From the NCBI GenBank assembly GCA_947561585.1, contig CANNZV010000424.1, positions 388,957 through 452,956 of the forward strand: 64,000 nt of DNA, written 5' to 3'. Positions 32,690 to 44,639 of this stretch are shown here, one piece after another; the first letter of the stretch is position 1; every line of letters begins with the position of its first letter. The DNA comes from Caprella mutica. Taxonomy: Eukaryota > Arthropoda > Malacostraca > Amphipoda > Caprellidae. Both the position numbers and the translations under genes were made by a program. Under the pieces are notes generated by a model. That model did no database searches. It saw nothing but the letters and a program-made list of their open reading frames with translations, and had not been told where the DNA came from.

Positions 32690-33120
32690 AATATCAATGA
32701 CTGCATGATCGAGTGAGCTATATTCAGAGATGTGTACTATTGATATACGGTCGTCCTGTTTGGTCGCTTGTATTCCTAATACTTAACTTATGCAGTGACC
32801 TAATAAACTACTGTAATTGTTCGCTTCTCTTTTCAGTTTTTCTGTATGTTCGGCAATTGGAATATTTACACTCTTTTGCCGCTTATATTCAAAGTCCAAG
32901 TTATGATCGGTAACATCAATGATAATCTTAGTTGATCGCTTGTATTTCAAATGTTCAATGTGCGCGGTAATTTAAACAGCTAGCCTATTTTGTCACTACA
33001 ATTTCATGTTACTAAATTGTACATTTAATAATCGGGTTATGTTTCAATTTAGCCGCTAATATTTTTAAATATCAATATACACGATAACCTGAAATATTAA
33101 TCTGTTCCTTCACTTCTATT
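32690..33120. other. Non-coding stretch
   Basis: No gene recognised. Ordinary AT-rich sequence. Confidence 0.45.
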
Positions 33121-33127
33121 TATTACG

Positions 33128-33330
33128 GTGTGCAGACAGAGTATCGAAAGACAAAGTATAGAAAGAAAAATAATCTAAAGAAAAAGTATCGAAAGCTAAA
33201 GTATCAAAAGACAGAGAATAGAAGGAGAAAGTATAGAAAGACATCGTATAGAAGGACATAGTATAGAGAGACAAAATATAATAAATGAAAGTAGAGAAAG
33301 ACAAAACTAGAAGGACATATCATAGAAAGA
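33128..33330 (+). repeat. ~15-bp purine-rich array AGAAAGACAAAGTAT
   Basis: About 13 imperfect units. Minus-strand Ser/Phe/Tyr frames through it are by-products. Confidence 0.88.
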
Positions 33331-33689
33331 AAAATATATAATTCGTTGAAATACGGTGTGCCTCCCTGGCCTGGTTCGATAAAGGCAAAATAAGCACACC
33401 TGCAATTGAGCACATGAAAATTTGGCCCCGAAGACTTAAATAAAAGAGGATTTCATTATTTTTTTCTGAATGGCCCTTCATTTCAACGAAACAAACCGTA
33501 ATGAAGCATTAACCAAAAGTTAAGTATTATGTATGAAATATTTTTTTATAAAATAATAAAACCCTAATTCTCAGGGTTGTAACCGAGTCTGCTTTTATCA
33601 GTCTATGGTATAAAATAAATTTGCTACTGTAATAACAAATTAAAGCTTCTATATTGTGCCATTTTTTATGTGATCGATAATGGGCCTGA

Positions 33690-33785
33690 GCCCAATTTTC
33701 TTAGAGCTCAACTGTCCTAGGCTCAATTTCGGCAAGCTCAATAGTAGGGACTCAATTATTGTCCTGAGCCCAACTGTCGATTCAT
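33690..33785 (+). repeat. 15-16-bp array GAGCTCAACTGTCCTA (unpaired)
   Basis: Six units such as GGCTCAATTTCGGCA and GAGCCCAACTGTCGAT. It has the same unit length as the foldback arms, but no inverted partner was seen. Confidence 0.7.
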
Positions 33786-34030
33786 GAACATAATGTATAC
33801 TTAAAGTTAGGTATAACACGTTCAACTAATGCAATGTATGTTATTTTTTGTGAACGTTTTCTCCATTCGATCGATTCGCCTTTCGATCAATTTTGTTCTA
33901 TATCTATTGCAGTAATTAGAGTAAAACGATTATAACTATCAGTATAACCTCTCTAAACTTACAATTTAACTTAGATTCTTAATTTACTCCATCCGCTAAT
34001 TTCTCAAATCTATAAAATTTAGATAAGTTT

Positions 34031-35752
34031 GATGTAATGATTTGATATAGTTTGTACGTTATTAGTATGTCACTCTTTATATGTAAGCTTTGTAGAATGA
34101 ACAAGTTAGTTCGCAGGGAGTCAGCCACCGATAGTCTTGCGGTTAACATCTAACCAATTAACTCTCAGCAAACGTTGTTAGCCATGCACTGTTCAGTATA
34201 GTGTGTTTGAAGTACAGTAGTGTTGAAACTATATTCTGCGTTGCCATTATCCTTTTGTATTAACTTATTATTAAAGAAATCTATGTGAAAAGAAAAGATC
34301 TCTAGTTAATAGTATAGTGAGCAAGTATTAGGGTTCACACCCTCAAGACTAGGCTGCGAACTAACTTGTTTATTCTACAAAGCTTACATTTATAGTGACA
34401 TACTAATGACAGTGTCCGGAAAACCGCCAGGCGGAAAACTACCAAGCGAAAAACTGCCAGGCGAAGAACTGCCGAAGCGGAAAACTGCCATGCGGAAAAC
34501 TGCCAGTCACTAAATGGGAATTTATGTATTTTTTCACTTTTATGATTTAGTTATTAACACATTTAAAGAACATTTTAATTAAAAAAACGGCGTCAGCCCT
34601 TCGTTAAGGGGATGTTCATTTTTACAGTAATAAAAATATGGATATTGGATTACTTAATATCCAAATGAAAATTATATTTCAACAAATCTACCTTATTAAA
34701 CACACAGTAAACCGAACTTCAGTACACATAAGGAAGTAACAATTACCATTTTATACTTATTTGCTATGTCACGTACATTTTAAAAACATGTTAAGTTATG
34801 TATATAGTCCCTTGTTTTTAATTTCCTATATTAATGTCAGCAATAAAACCTTCGGTTCAAAAGCAAACGTTAAACCCCGCGTACTAATTTTTGATTGAAT
34901 GCTAATTAGATATTCTCATAATTAATTAATCTTAAATTGTACAATAAATTAAGCGTATGTTAAATCAACATATATGTATTTTCAATATTAATTATATTTA
35001 CATTTTATTCTCCATGTCAATAGCACAACTCCTTCATTTTTACAATATTCCTTTATATGTAACAAGTATTATTAATTAATGTACAATCCAATTCGATCGA
35101 TTGAAATTGTCAGAGATTTAGGTACTATTGGTAATTAATAGCAGTTCAATAATCATAGATGTTGTGTTGCAAATTCTAAATATTTCACAAACATATATCG
35201 AAGTTGTTTTATAATGAGTACAAGCGAATATTAAGCTTGAAGCTTGTTCAATTCTCAAATTATAAAAAAAAATCAGACAGTTAGCGCGTTATGAACTGAT
35301 AATTTAAAGATGCGTTGTGTAAACAAAGAATTTGTACTCTGTCCCTAATACTAATATTTCTTTGTTTCTTCTCTTAGTATTTTAAACCTTTTCTAAGAAA
35401 GATTTTGGTTTTTAATTTCTATATAATATTTCATATATATCTTTAATATTTATATATTTACATATTTTTCTAATTAATTGTCTACATTTAACTATTATTT
35501 TTGTTTTGTATACTAAGTAAAAATAAATGTTCCTTAACTCCTTAACGTTTAATTATAAATTAAAATGTTACTATTGACTAAAGTCTTTAAATTGCCAGTA
35601 AATGACTGGCAGCTTTCCGCCTGGCAGTTTTCCACCTGGCAGTTTTCCGCTTTGGCAGTTTTCCGCCTGGCAGTCTTCCGCCTGGCAGTTTTCCGCCTGG
35701 CAGTTTTCCGTGTACCCTAATGACGTACTAACTATATCAAATCATTACATCA
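34031..35752. mobile_element. Foldback element FB2, arms of 15-bp CGGAAAACTGCCAGG units
   Basis: The left array (34416-34505) has six units CGGAAAACTGCCAGG. The right array (35605-35712) has seven inverse units CCTGGCAGTTTTCCG. Outside the arrays a further inverted pair, GATGTAATGATTTGATATAG (left, 34031) and its inverse (to 35752), marks the outer ends. The left side is split by a 347-bp MITE. The centre (~1.1 kb) is AT-rich without a gene. Confidence 0.85.
34061..34407. mobile_element. 347-bp MITE nested in the left arm of FB2
   Basis: Terminal inverted repeats of ~55 bp: ATTAGTATGTCAC..GTAAGCTTTGTAGAAT..GTTAGTTCGCAG at 34061-34116 and the inverse at 34354-34407, with few mismatches. No ORF. 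Confidence 0.88.
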
Positions 35753-35935
35753 CATAAGATTAAACCATTCGCTAATCGCTATAGCTATGAATTTATTTCC
35801 TTTCAATTTATTTTCTTTCTTTTTAAATTATCTTTTCTTCTCAAATATCTCCATGTTGTATAAAATATCATTTGCAATTATTTTTTATGTATTGATGCTA
35901 AGTGTCCTATGGTTCATATTTGTGTCCTCATGATC
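35753..35935. other. Short non-coding spacer
   Basis: AT-rich, nothing recognised. Confidence 0.4.
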
Positions 35936-35939
35936 ATAT

Positions 35940-36100
35940 AAGTCCTCTTGTTCCTATGTATGATCTTGTTCCAGAATGTCCTGTTGCTCCAAAATGTCTT
36001 GTTGTTCCATTTGTCCTGTTGTTCCAAAATATCCTATTGCTCTAAAATGTCCTGTTTTTCCAAAATGTCCTATTTTTTCCAATGTGTTTTGTTATTTCCA
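35940..36100 (+). repeat. ~18-21-bp array TGTCCTGTTGTTCCAAAA
   Basis: About eight imperfect units of TCCTGTTGCTCCAAAATG. Confidence 0.85.
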
Positions 36101-36109
36101 AATTTCCCG

Positions 36110-37580
36110 CGTAATTAACTAAATCTCGTTTAATCAAATATAAAATGATAGCAATACACATGTTTACGATATCAATAATTTTTCATTCGTTTGATGAATA
36201 TAAATCTTTTCAGCATTTCCTGATATTGCATTTAAATTGTCATTAGTGACAGATCACACTTGACTGTGTCTGAAAAAGATCAAATGAAAGATCCTTTTTG
36301 CGAACTTAGAAATGGGCCAGGCTGCAATCTGCTCTAATTGAATACAATATTTATTAATGAATGTGTTGCAAAAATAAAGATACATTAATATTTTTTTGAG
36401 ATTGTTTAATTTGGTTTGAAGTTCAGAATGAATAAAAAAATTGAAATAGTAATTGGAAGAAGTATTTAAAAAAAGAATTGAATTGATTATAATCTTCAAT
36501 TTAGAAAAAAATAAAAAATAATTTCATATTCTTATATATAAGCATTAACATATTAACAGTTGAATTTGAAAGAAAATTGTTATTTTCTATTGTTCATGTC
36601 CACTCTTATTTTCGTAATTTGATTTGAGTTAGGCTTATTTTCAATTTTTTTCAATTTTATGCTCTCAAAAATGAAATAATTAAGTTAATATTTTATTAAA
36701 CTAGGATACCTATATACGAAATAAATCTATTCAAGATTATTTTTCAAGTTATCGGACGGTTCAACATATTCGATTATATGTGATAAAAAAAACATTCATT
36801 TTAATTATAGTTATTTAAATTTGAGATGAAAGTATATTTAGTTAATTTATTTAAATACTAATTATTGGATGTTTTTCTTTTCAAATATCATCGGATTGAA
36901 CGTTTCCAGTAATTATTATTATAAATTAGAATGGAATATGTCTATAATAATTCATTGAGTAGATATGACTTTCTTCCACAAAATGAATGTACTTTTATAG
37001 TCATAAGCCATCATAGTTATAATAAATAAGGCTGTGACAATATACTTTTGAAATCATAGATCTCAAGAATTTAATAGACAAAATGAAATGGTATCGAATA
37101 CTATATATTACTGGTTTACAACTATTCAATACTGATAATAAACATGTGATAATTGCTTCGTAACATTGGCAATCTGATTCATTCTTCAATAGATATTCTA
37201 TTTTCACAAATTGCAATCCAATTTAGGTCGCAAAATTAGAAGAAACTATCTTGACGCCATTTCCTCTCATTTCTTTTAATATTTCTAAGGCAATTTAGTA
37301 AATTGTTCAGTTCACAAAATTAGATCTCTCAGTGGAATGTTTCTGAAGATCTGTCTGTTGAAACATTTTTCTGCTTTATGACAAACTGTGTTCAATTTGA
37401 AAATCTTTGCCCTCTTACTGAGAGTGGACTGCTAATTGTGGTGAATAAATAAAAAAATCTCTTATTTTGCTACGTATTTCATTTTCATCAACGATATATG
37501 TATTTGTGTATATATGGTTAACAAATATTATAGACTGATGAAAAAGGAAATAGTAGCTTTCACTGAGAAATGTATTTCTA
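36110..37580. other. Non-coding AT-rich stretch
   Basis: No gene recognised. 36745-36905 holds inverted ends resembling MITE family D (GTTATCGGACGGTTCAACAT on the left, CATCGGATTGAACGTTTCCA on the right). Confidence 0.5.
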
Positions 37581-37582
37581 AC

Positions 37583-37668
37583 ATTTGTAGTTGTTTTAAC
37601 CCTTCACAGTGCACTTTATTTCAACTATTGGTAGTTGTTTTATCCCTTCACGTTGTACTTTATTTTAT
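37583..37668 (-). repeat. 45-bp minisatellite family, locus 3 (inverted, ~2 units)
   Basis: GTAGTTGTTTTAACCCTTCA and CAGTGCACTTTATTTCAACT are the inverse of the locus 1 unit. Confidence 0.85.
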
Positions 37669-37839
37669 AAAGAGTGCAGTGAAATACAATAGCCACTAGT
37701 CGAAACAAGTCAGATAAGTTTCAAAATCATATTATAATTCTGCTTGTTCGTTCGTTAGTTCCTTCGTTCATTAGGTAATTAGTTCGTACATGTCTTAAGC
37801 TCAGAATTACCAGACTTTGGATTAAAGAAATTCCAGAAA

Positions 37840-38240
37840 TTTCCCTACATTCATAATTTTCCCGAAATTCCATATTTTCCCAAATTCGAAATTTTGCCCC
37901 GAATTTTTAATTTTCCCTTGAAATTTCCTAATTTATTTTTTCCAACTTTCAAAATTTTCCGAAAATTCAATATTCTCCCAAAATTCAAAATCTTCTCAAA
38001 CTTCAAAATTTTCCTAAAATTTGAATTTTTCCCAAATTTTCCCAGAAAAATTCAAAATTTTCCTATAAATTAGAATTCTCCTAAATTTTGAAAATTCCCT
38101 AAAATATCAAATTTTCCAAAAAAATTATAATTCCTACAAAACTTAAAAATTCTCATGATTTCAATATTTTCCAAAAACTTCAATTTTTCAGAAAACTCAA
38201 TATATTCCCATACTCAAATATTTTCAAAATTTCTAATTTA
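37840..38240. repeat. AT-rich low-complexity array AAATTCAAAATTTTCC
   Basis: Irregular repeats of TTCAAAATTTTCCCAAA-type words over ~400 bp. No coding. Confidence 0.85.
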
Positions 38241-38487
38241 AACAAAATTGCAAAGTATACTAGGCAGTTTAACCGCGGCAGTGAAAGTATAAGCACATAC
38301 ACAGACTAGTAATGTAGTAGAAGATATTCAAATACAGTTAATATATAAAAAAATATATGTATATATCTTTTGGTATATAATTCCTTACATAAATTTTCAT
38401 TTACATAATATTTTATATACACATAAGTTCATTTACATAATATTTTATATACTCATAAGTTCATTTACATAAACTTTTATTTAGGTT

Positions 38488-38698
38488 ATAAGTTACAGAT
38501 TATCGGTCAGTGCTACCTACATCTTTGATCATATAGAAAAACTATATAAAAATTATTATTATTACACAGTGCTCTATTAGTTCTACGAACCAGGGTTTGC
38601 AGAATTATTAGATAGAACTGAATAAAATTAATAGTTTTTATATCGGTTTTTCCTGATATGCCAGAAAATGTAGTACGGACCGATAATCTGTAACTTAC
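38488..38698. mobile_element. MITE family D, copy 3
   Basis: Left GTTACAGATTATCGGTCAGT, right ACGGACCGATAATCTGTAAC, near-perfect inverted ends over ~33 bp. Confidence 0.75.
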
Positions 38699-38699
38699 C

Positions 38700-39125
38700 G
38701 TACATACTTATTTTTTACATAGCTACATTTTTTACGAAAGCTATATATATTTTTTCTTTTATTATTAATTCCCCATTAATTTTAATGTGGGAGCAACTAA
38801 GTAAATATATGTATATATCAATCTGACTCAGGAAATTAGAAAATTTTGGAAAATTTTTGGAAAAATTTTTTTTTGGAAAATTAAAAAAAAATTCTGAAAT
38901 TTCAAAATTACACTAAACAGAAATTAATTTATTAACAAAATTTGTATTGAATCAACATTTAATTTATACTGAAAAAACTGTATAGACTGCAAAGTGTATC
39001 TGGCGCGTTCTCACCGCCTAGTATGTATACTTTGAATTTTAAGAAGCGGTAATAGGGCAGTGACATCGCGACGGTGAAACTGCTATCACAATATGGGCCT
39101 CAAAGAATAAGTGAAAACCATAATT
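38700..39125. other. Non-coding stretch
   Basis: No gene. Contains the CCCCATTAATTTTAATG piece also found near 3874. Confidence 0.45.
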
Positions 39126-39129
39126 ATTG

Positions 39130-39860
39130 AATCACTTTGAGGTGATTCTGAAAATTCGGAAAAATGCTAAATTCGGAATAACAGGAAAGACAGAAAACCG
39201 GGAAATTCGGCAAACTGAAATATTTGGAAAACCTTAAAAGAACCGGAAAATAGAAAACTGGAAAACCCGGAAGTATTTGGGAAAACGAATAGAAAGGAAA
39301 ACTATCCAAAATATCTGGGAAATAGAAATGGTTTTTTTTTGGAGGGGGGGGGGGGGCCTCCAAAAAAAAAACATTAAAAGAAATCAGGAAGAATGGAAAA
39401 CCAACAAAAAATGATAAAACCGGAAAAGCACAAAACAATAAAACCTGGAAAATCGAAAAATTCGAAAAACCAAAAACAATAAATCAAGAGAAACTGAAAA
39501 AGCAGGCAAAATGTAAAGTAAGGAAATAGAAAGGCAGGAAAATCGAAAAATCCGAAACCTAGGATATCTGAAAAACTGTAAAAGATTCGGAAAATAAAAA
39601 GTGGAAACCCCGGAAAAAATTGATTTTTTTCTGGAAAAAAACGAACAAAAAAACCGGAAAGCAGAAAAAAAACATTCAAAATATATGGAAAATCGATCAT
39701 TTCGGAAACCCGAAAAAAATGAGAAACAGAAAAAACGGAAAATCGATAAAATACTGAATTATTCGGAAAACCGATAAAACCTAGAAATTACGAAAAATTG
39801 AAAAAATCAAGGGATCGAAAAATCAAGGAAAAATGACAGCTTTGGAAAAACAGAAAAATG
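39130..39860. repeat. Purine-rich array GGAAAACCGGAAAATCGAAA
   Basis: Irregular words GGAAAATCGAAAAA and AAACCGGAAAA over ~730 bp, with runs of T, G and A at 39331-39372. Phe/Pro-rich minus-strand frames are by-products. Confidence 0.88.
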
Positions 39861-39869
39861 GAAAAAACG

Positions 39870-40590
39870 AAATCATCAATACGGATGATCAAATTTAGCC
39901 TCTGCCTGAATGAAGAAGATAATCATTCAAATTCTGTTATTTTTAGTTTTACTTTGAATTGGGACACCATATCGTTTCTGCCATTATATACAAATTTATG
40001 GAGACTATATTTTAAGTTGAAAAAATATACTACCCACGTGATCAATATATGTAAGAAGTAACCGTGGAATATCCACGGGTACCGCTATATAATTTGAAAA
40101 CAACAACAATTTAATTCACTTTATGCAATATGGAGGGACAAACAGGAGGCGGAGCACTGATGTATTTTCCAACACTTTAGTGCTCCGCTCCCTCCTCATT
40201 GGCGACCAATCAGAGAAGAGTTTACGTTAAAGCCAATATCAGTAACAACATATATTCCTGCAACATATTATCGATAGAAACGTATGAGACAATATTTCAA
40301 AAACCTTATGCGCTTTTATGAAATTTTAGACGGAAGAAACATAACCTTTTTGGGAACACCGAATTGAAATCCTGCATTAATAGTAAATTAGATTAAATGA
40401 AATAATAATTAAATCTTTAATAATCAACTGAAATAAGTAGTTAATGTTATGACCACGAAAGGGTCACAACAACTGGTATTTTATATTTATCAACCTACAA
40501 ATAATTTTCACGAGGGTTTAAATGATACTAATATTTATCAATAAATAAATTTATTCATTTCATAATAAATAGAAAGCTTTTAAGATCTAA
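39870..40590. other. Non-coding stretch with one CG-richer hairpin
   Basis: No gene. At 40142-40197 AGGAGGCGGAGCACT and AGTGCTCCGCTCCCTCCT form an inverted repeat, directly followed by ATTGGCGACCAATCAGAG with CCAAT words on both strands. Confidence 0.45.
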
Positions 40591-40597
40591 ACATCAA

Positions 40598-40712
40598 TTA
40601 GTGGATAGTATTTCATACCCAATAGTGGATAGTATTTCATACCTATTAGTGGATAGTATTTCATACCCAATAGTGGATAGTATTTCATACATAATAGTAG
40701 ATAGTATCTACA
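40598..40712 (+). repeat. 24-bp array AGTGGATAGTATTTCATACC
   Basis: About five units of 24 bp, two of them identical. Confidence 0.92.
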
Positions 40713-41084
40713 CACACTCACTATCCTAGAGAATAAAAGAATAATCTTTTCACAACTATTTAACATGGAAGGCATAGTAGTGCATTTAGGTGCAGTTCAG
40801 TGCACTGAGGTAATGTCCTCTAGAAAAAAAAACTATTCTGGAGTGCACTAAATTCAGCTCACAGTACTCAGGAAGTGGCTGTTTAAATTCGTTTTCTTTT
40901 CATAAATTTTTAAAGTTCCGATAGTTTCATGACTTATGTTCAGATAGCTTGAATAGTGAACGAATATTCTTTTGCCTGCATGAAATAGCCTTCAGTATTT
41001 GATAACTGATTGCCAGTTATGGCAGACTATAGAAAATTAATTCACTATTCAGGCTACACCGTGATTCATTCACTATAAGTATGT

Positions 41085-41356
41085 ATATGAGCTCAGTATA
41101 GAGAAGTTTACTATAGAGAAGTTCACTTTAGAGAAGTTCACTATAGAGGAGTTCACTATAGAGAAGTTCACTATAGAGAAGATCACTATAAAGGAGTTCA
41201 CTATAGAGGAATACACTATAGAGGAGTTCACTTTTGAGAAGTTCACTATAGAAGAGTTCACTATAGAGAAGTTCACTATAGAGAATATCACTATAGAGGA
41301 GTTCACTATAGAGGAGTTCACTATAGAGCAGTATACTTTAGAGGAGTTCACTATTA
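41085..41356 (+). repeat. 15-bp array CTATAGAGAAGTTCA
   Basis: About 18 units alternating CTATAGAGGAGTTCA and CTATAGAGAAGTTCA. Inverse units occur at 42078-42099 and near 52616, so it may be one arm of a foldback element. Confidence 0.93.
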
Positions 41357-41654
41357 CAGGATTTCACAATTGGAGAGTTCTACTGTATTTGAAGTTTTTT
41401 TCTAAGAAGACGATACCTCAACCACTGCTTATTAATCTAGTGAAGTGCTCAACAGTTCATAAAGCATTTAAAAACAAAGAAAATCAGTGAGCAATTCATG
41501 GTGGGGCCATATAAAATTAAGAGGGAACTCTTCACAATATTCCATGGCCCCACCATAACATCTTAAATATGCAACAACGTTTATTTGTAATGAATTTCAT
41601 CATATATTTGATATAGATATGTCTTAAATTCCGTTTACTTTATTGAATACAGTA

Positions 41655-42071
41655 CCCAATTGTAAAATAAGTGCATGTTCGTGGTAGCGGTCGATCCGAT
41701 CGGAGTAGTCACCCCGGTAGTCAGGGAGCATTGACAGCCCATTTAATTCCACTCCGTTCTTACTGCGCAGAACTACTCATAGGGCAAACTCCTATCTGCC
41801 TAGCCGCTGCCTCACTGTAGTACGCGGCCCGTAGCCAAGACTGCTGTATTAGTAATATGATAGTTCAGTCATGGCTACATGCAGTGCATCAGCAGTTAGG
41901 CAGATAGGAGCAGGTTCCTAGAGTAGTTCTATGCAGTTAGGACGGAGTAAAATTAGCCTCCAAAGCGCTCAGTTTCACTCCCAAGTTGCGCTCTCATTGT
42001 CTCTGACTGCCGTGGTGACTACTCTGATCGGCTTGACCGCTGCCTCGAACCTTCACCTATTTTCAATTGGG
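41655..42071. mobile_element. 417-bp MITE with TA target duplication, copy 1
   Basis: Ends CCCAATTG and CAATTGGG, flanked by TA (41653-41654, 42072-42073). The arms are long (~165 bp) imperfect inverted repeats that include GGCAGCGGTC, CGATCGGAGTAGTCACC and CTCCTATCTGCCTA. GC content is well above the surroundings. It is related to the shorter copy at 51154-51335. The TA duplication suggests Tc1/mariner-type mobilisation. Confidence 0.88.
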
Positions 42072-42077
42072 TAAGAC

Positions 42078-42130
42078 TCCTCTATAATGAAATCCTGTAC
42101 TTTCACTATACAGGATTTCATTATAGAGGA
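42078..42130. repeat. Perfect 22-bp hairpin
   Basis: The arms at 42078-42099 and 42109-42130 are exact inverse copies around a 9-base loop. The left arm starts TCCTCTATAATGAA, an inverse unit of the 41085-41356 array with one change. Confidence 0.9.
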
Positions 42131-43047
42131 CTTCCACCGTAACAAAACATTGAAAGAAAAATGACTACCTTAATAAATCGATAAAATTAATTGAAGATTT
42201 TTCTTTCGTATAACCTAACAAAATTTCAACACCGAATAAAGAGATCAAAGGTTACAATTTAAGTTTCTTGAAACATTACAGTACAGAATTTTATAAAATT
42301 GAATGAAAATTACATTGATCCATCGACTTAATTATTAATCAAAGACAAAGGAGAATTTCTTACGAATGGGGTGATATGAGTGTATCATGAATACGCCTAG
42401 AAATGCGGATGAAATATTTTAGTGTGTCTTGGGTACGCCTAAGAATATGGATGTAATTTCTATGGAATATCATTGACAATGTTCAGAACATGGATGTAGT
42501 CTTGTAGTGTATCATAGAATCGTCTATTAGCATGGATGCATTTTGTACATTTGAAATAGTTCAGTGTGAGCCATAGAAACATTCACTAGAGTGCAGGACA
42601 GTCAAAAATGCTCTAAATTCTCGTACAAGAAGGCACTCGTCTAATATACTCTAAGCAGAAAATTCTTTGAGAGAGAGTACCATGTTGGAAAACTATTATC
42701 AGTGATCATGGCCATCTATTAAAATTGATGATAAGAAATTTCATCTTAGAAGAATTAAGATTTGATTAATCGCAATTAATCATGAAGTAAAAACCGTTTT
42801 AGTTTTAATGTCTCTCGTCGAAATTTTCGGTGATGATGACCAAAATTATATATTTATAGCAATCGATGAGCAAATAAGATGAAGAGTACATCTAACATTT
42901 GTTAATAACGGGACTAAGTGGCAGATAGATCCTTTACTTGATGGCTAATGAAGATTTTTTTTGATTGATCCTTTACTTTACTTGTCCATCAATCTTCTCT
43001 AATAGATGATCTTTAATTATAAATTTTACAACGAGGTAAATAATTTT
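42131..43047. other. Non-coding stretch
   Basis: No gene recognised. 42360-42600 has loose repeats of GTGTATCATGAATACGCCTA-like words (~55-70 bp). Confidence 0.45.
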
Positions 43048-43425
43048 GGTAGCCGGTATGTTCCACCCCTATAAATTCCACTCCGATAAATTAAACTCTG
43101 ATAAATTTCACCTCAGGCTTGTACACTTTACAGTCAAAGAAAAGTTCATTCATAAGGATTTTTTGACTGTTTACTAATATTTCATTTCCAAAAACAAAAT
43201 TTAGAGATTGATATTTTTCAAATATGTCTGTAAACACGATGACAAATTTGCAAAATTTGAGAATAATAGGAGATAGAAAACTTGAGATTTTGAGAATTTG
43301 ACATAATGCGAAGACTCTTTTCTTTGATGGTATATACTTTAGTGAATTCTCCTGGGGTGATATTTATTGGGCTGGAATCTCTTTGGTTGGAATTTACCGG
43401 GATGAAATTTACTAGTAACCAGTAA
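43048..43425. mobile_element. Foldback element FB4, arms of 15-bp TTCCACCCCTATAAA units
   Basis: Left arm 43050-43120 (TTCCACCCCTATAAA, TTCCACTCCGATAAA, TTAAACTCTGATAAA). Right arm 43340-43420 (GGGGTGATATTTATT, GGAATTTACCGGGATG) is inverse in pattern. ~220 bp centre, no ORF. Confidence 0.65.
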
Positions 43426-43429
43426 GTTT

Positions 43430-44116
43430 GATAGCGTAGTAGTTACAGTAAAAGTTGTCTCTCAACACTACCTTAGAAACTAATTATTGATATTTGACTG
43501 TTTAACCTAACACTGACGTCGTAACTTAGTCTAGACATTTGAAAAAGTTTATCTAGGTTTTACAGTTGATACTTTGAATTAGATTGTCAAGAATAAGAAT
43601 AAGAATTGGAATCGTTAACATGTATATCTGGGAAGAAATTGAATTCACATTTATAAAAGAACAGTAAAGAAAGAGTAATTTTTAGGTAAGAAAATCATAA
43701 TATTAAGCAAATTAGGATCTGATAACTTTATATTACATACCTGTCAATTTGTTCATATTTTGAGGTTCTATTCCTGAAGAGTGACCTTATTTCTTAAAAA
43801 AGAATATATTTTTCATTTTAAAATAACAATCAATTATCTTTTAAATATGGAAATCCTAAATTTTCAAAAGCTTTATTTTTTCCTTCTTGGGTGTACAAAA
43901 CTATTCCTAATAATTGGCATCAATAAGAAAATATATGCCCTTTGTTAAAAGATAGGGAAATTAATGTGAGCAATATTTAGAGAGAATTTACAGAGTCTCA
44001 TATGATTTATTAGATTAGTTCAGTCTTACAAAGAGTGAGAAAAATGAGCGTCAGATCCTATAGAGATATTATCACCCAAAATATTATTAGTTATCATTAT
44101 TAGATTTTTATTAGAT
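43430..44116. other. Non-coding stretch
   Basis: No gene recognised. Confidence 0.45.
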
Positions 44117-44266
44117 TGAGTTCCGCGTTATCGTACAGTTTCACATTTTTAAAGATATGGGGAATAATTATATAATGATTATTTGTGATATTTTAATTGT
44201 ATCCCATGATACCTGCAGGTATCATGGATAATCGATGATGTGGAACATTTTGATATCTTGGAATTT
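44117..44266. mobile_element. MITE family D, copy 4
   Basis: Left end GTTATCGTACAGTTTCACAT, right end ATGTGGAACATTTTGATATC. Its middle holds a perfect 22-bp palindrome (44205-44226; half-site CATGATACCTG). Part of that palindrome (ACAGGTATCATG) is also in copy 1. Confidence 0.6.
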
Positions 44267-44639
44267 CCCCTAATTAACTGTAATTATTAATTTTACAAAT
44301 ATAATTCATATGCTGTGCGAAAATGATGAAAATAATAAAAAATAGAATCTCTCAATAATGCAATAATGTAAATATGAAAATAATTTATCGTTGCTTAAAA
44401 TATTTTCTCCATAAAAATCGTATTCTTAATATTTTTCTGGTTTATAAAGTGACTCATCTAATATATTTCTGGACTTAGTTTATTGCAATCTGGCAAACTT
44501 CGTGTGGCCGGATATTATTTCACCTCATGGAGACTTTATCGAACGGAAATTAGCACCGAAAAATTAAGAGAAAGACTTTTTAAGAGTTTTGAAAGAATAG
44601 AAAGCATAAATTTGTGTTAATTTTAACTTGGGTAAATAC

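Noticed and set aside
39124..39700. Phe/Pro-rich minus-strand proteins of ~105 residues
   Set aside because: They lie in a purine-rich low-complexity array and shift between frames with the repeat.
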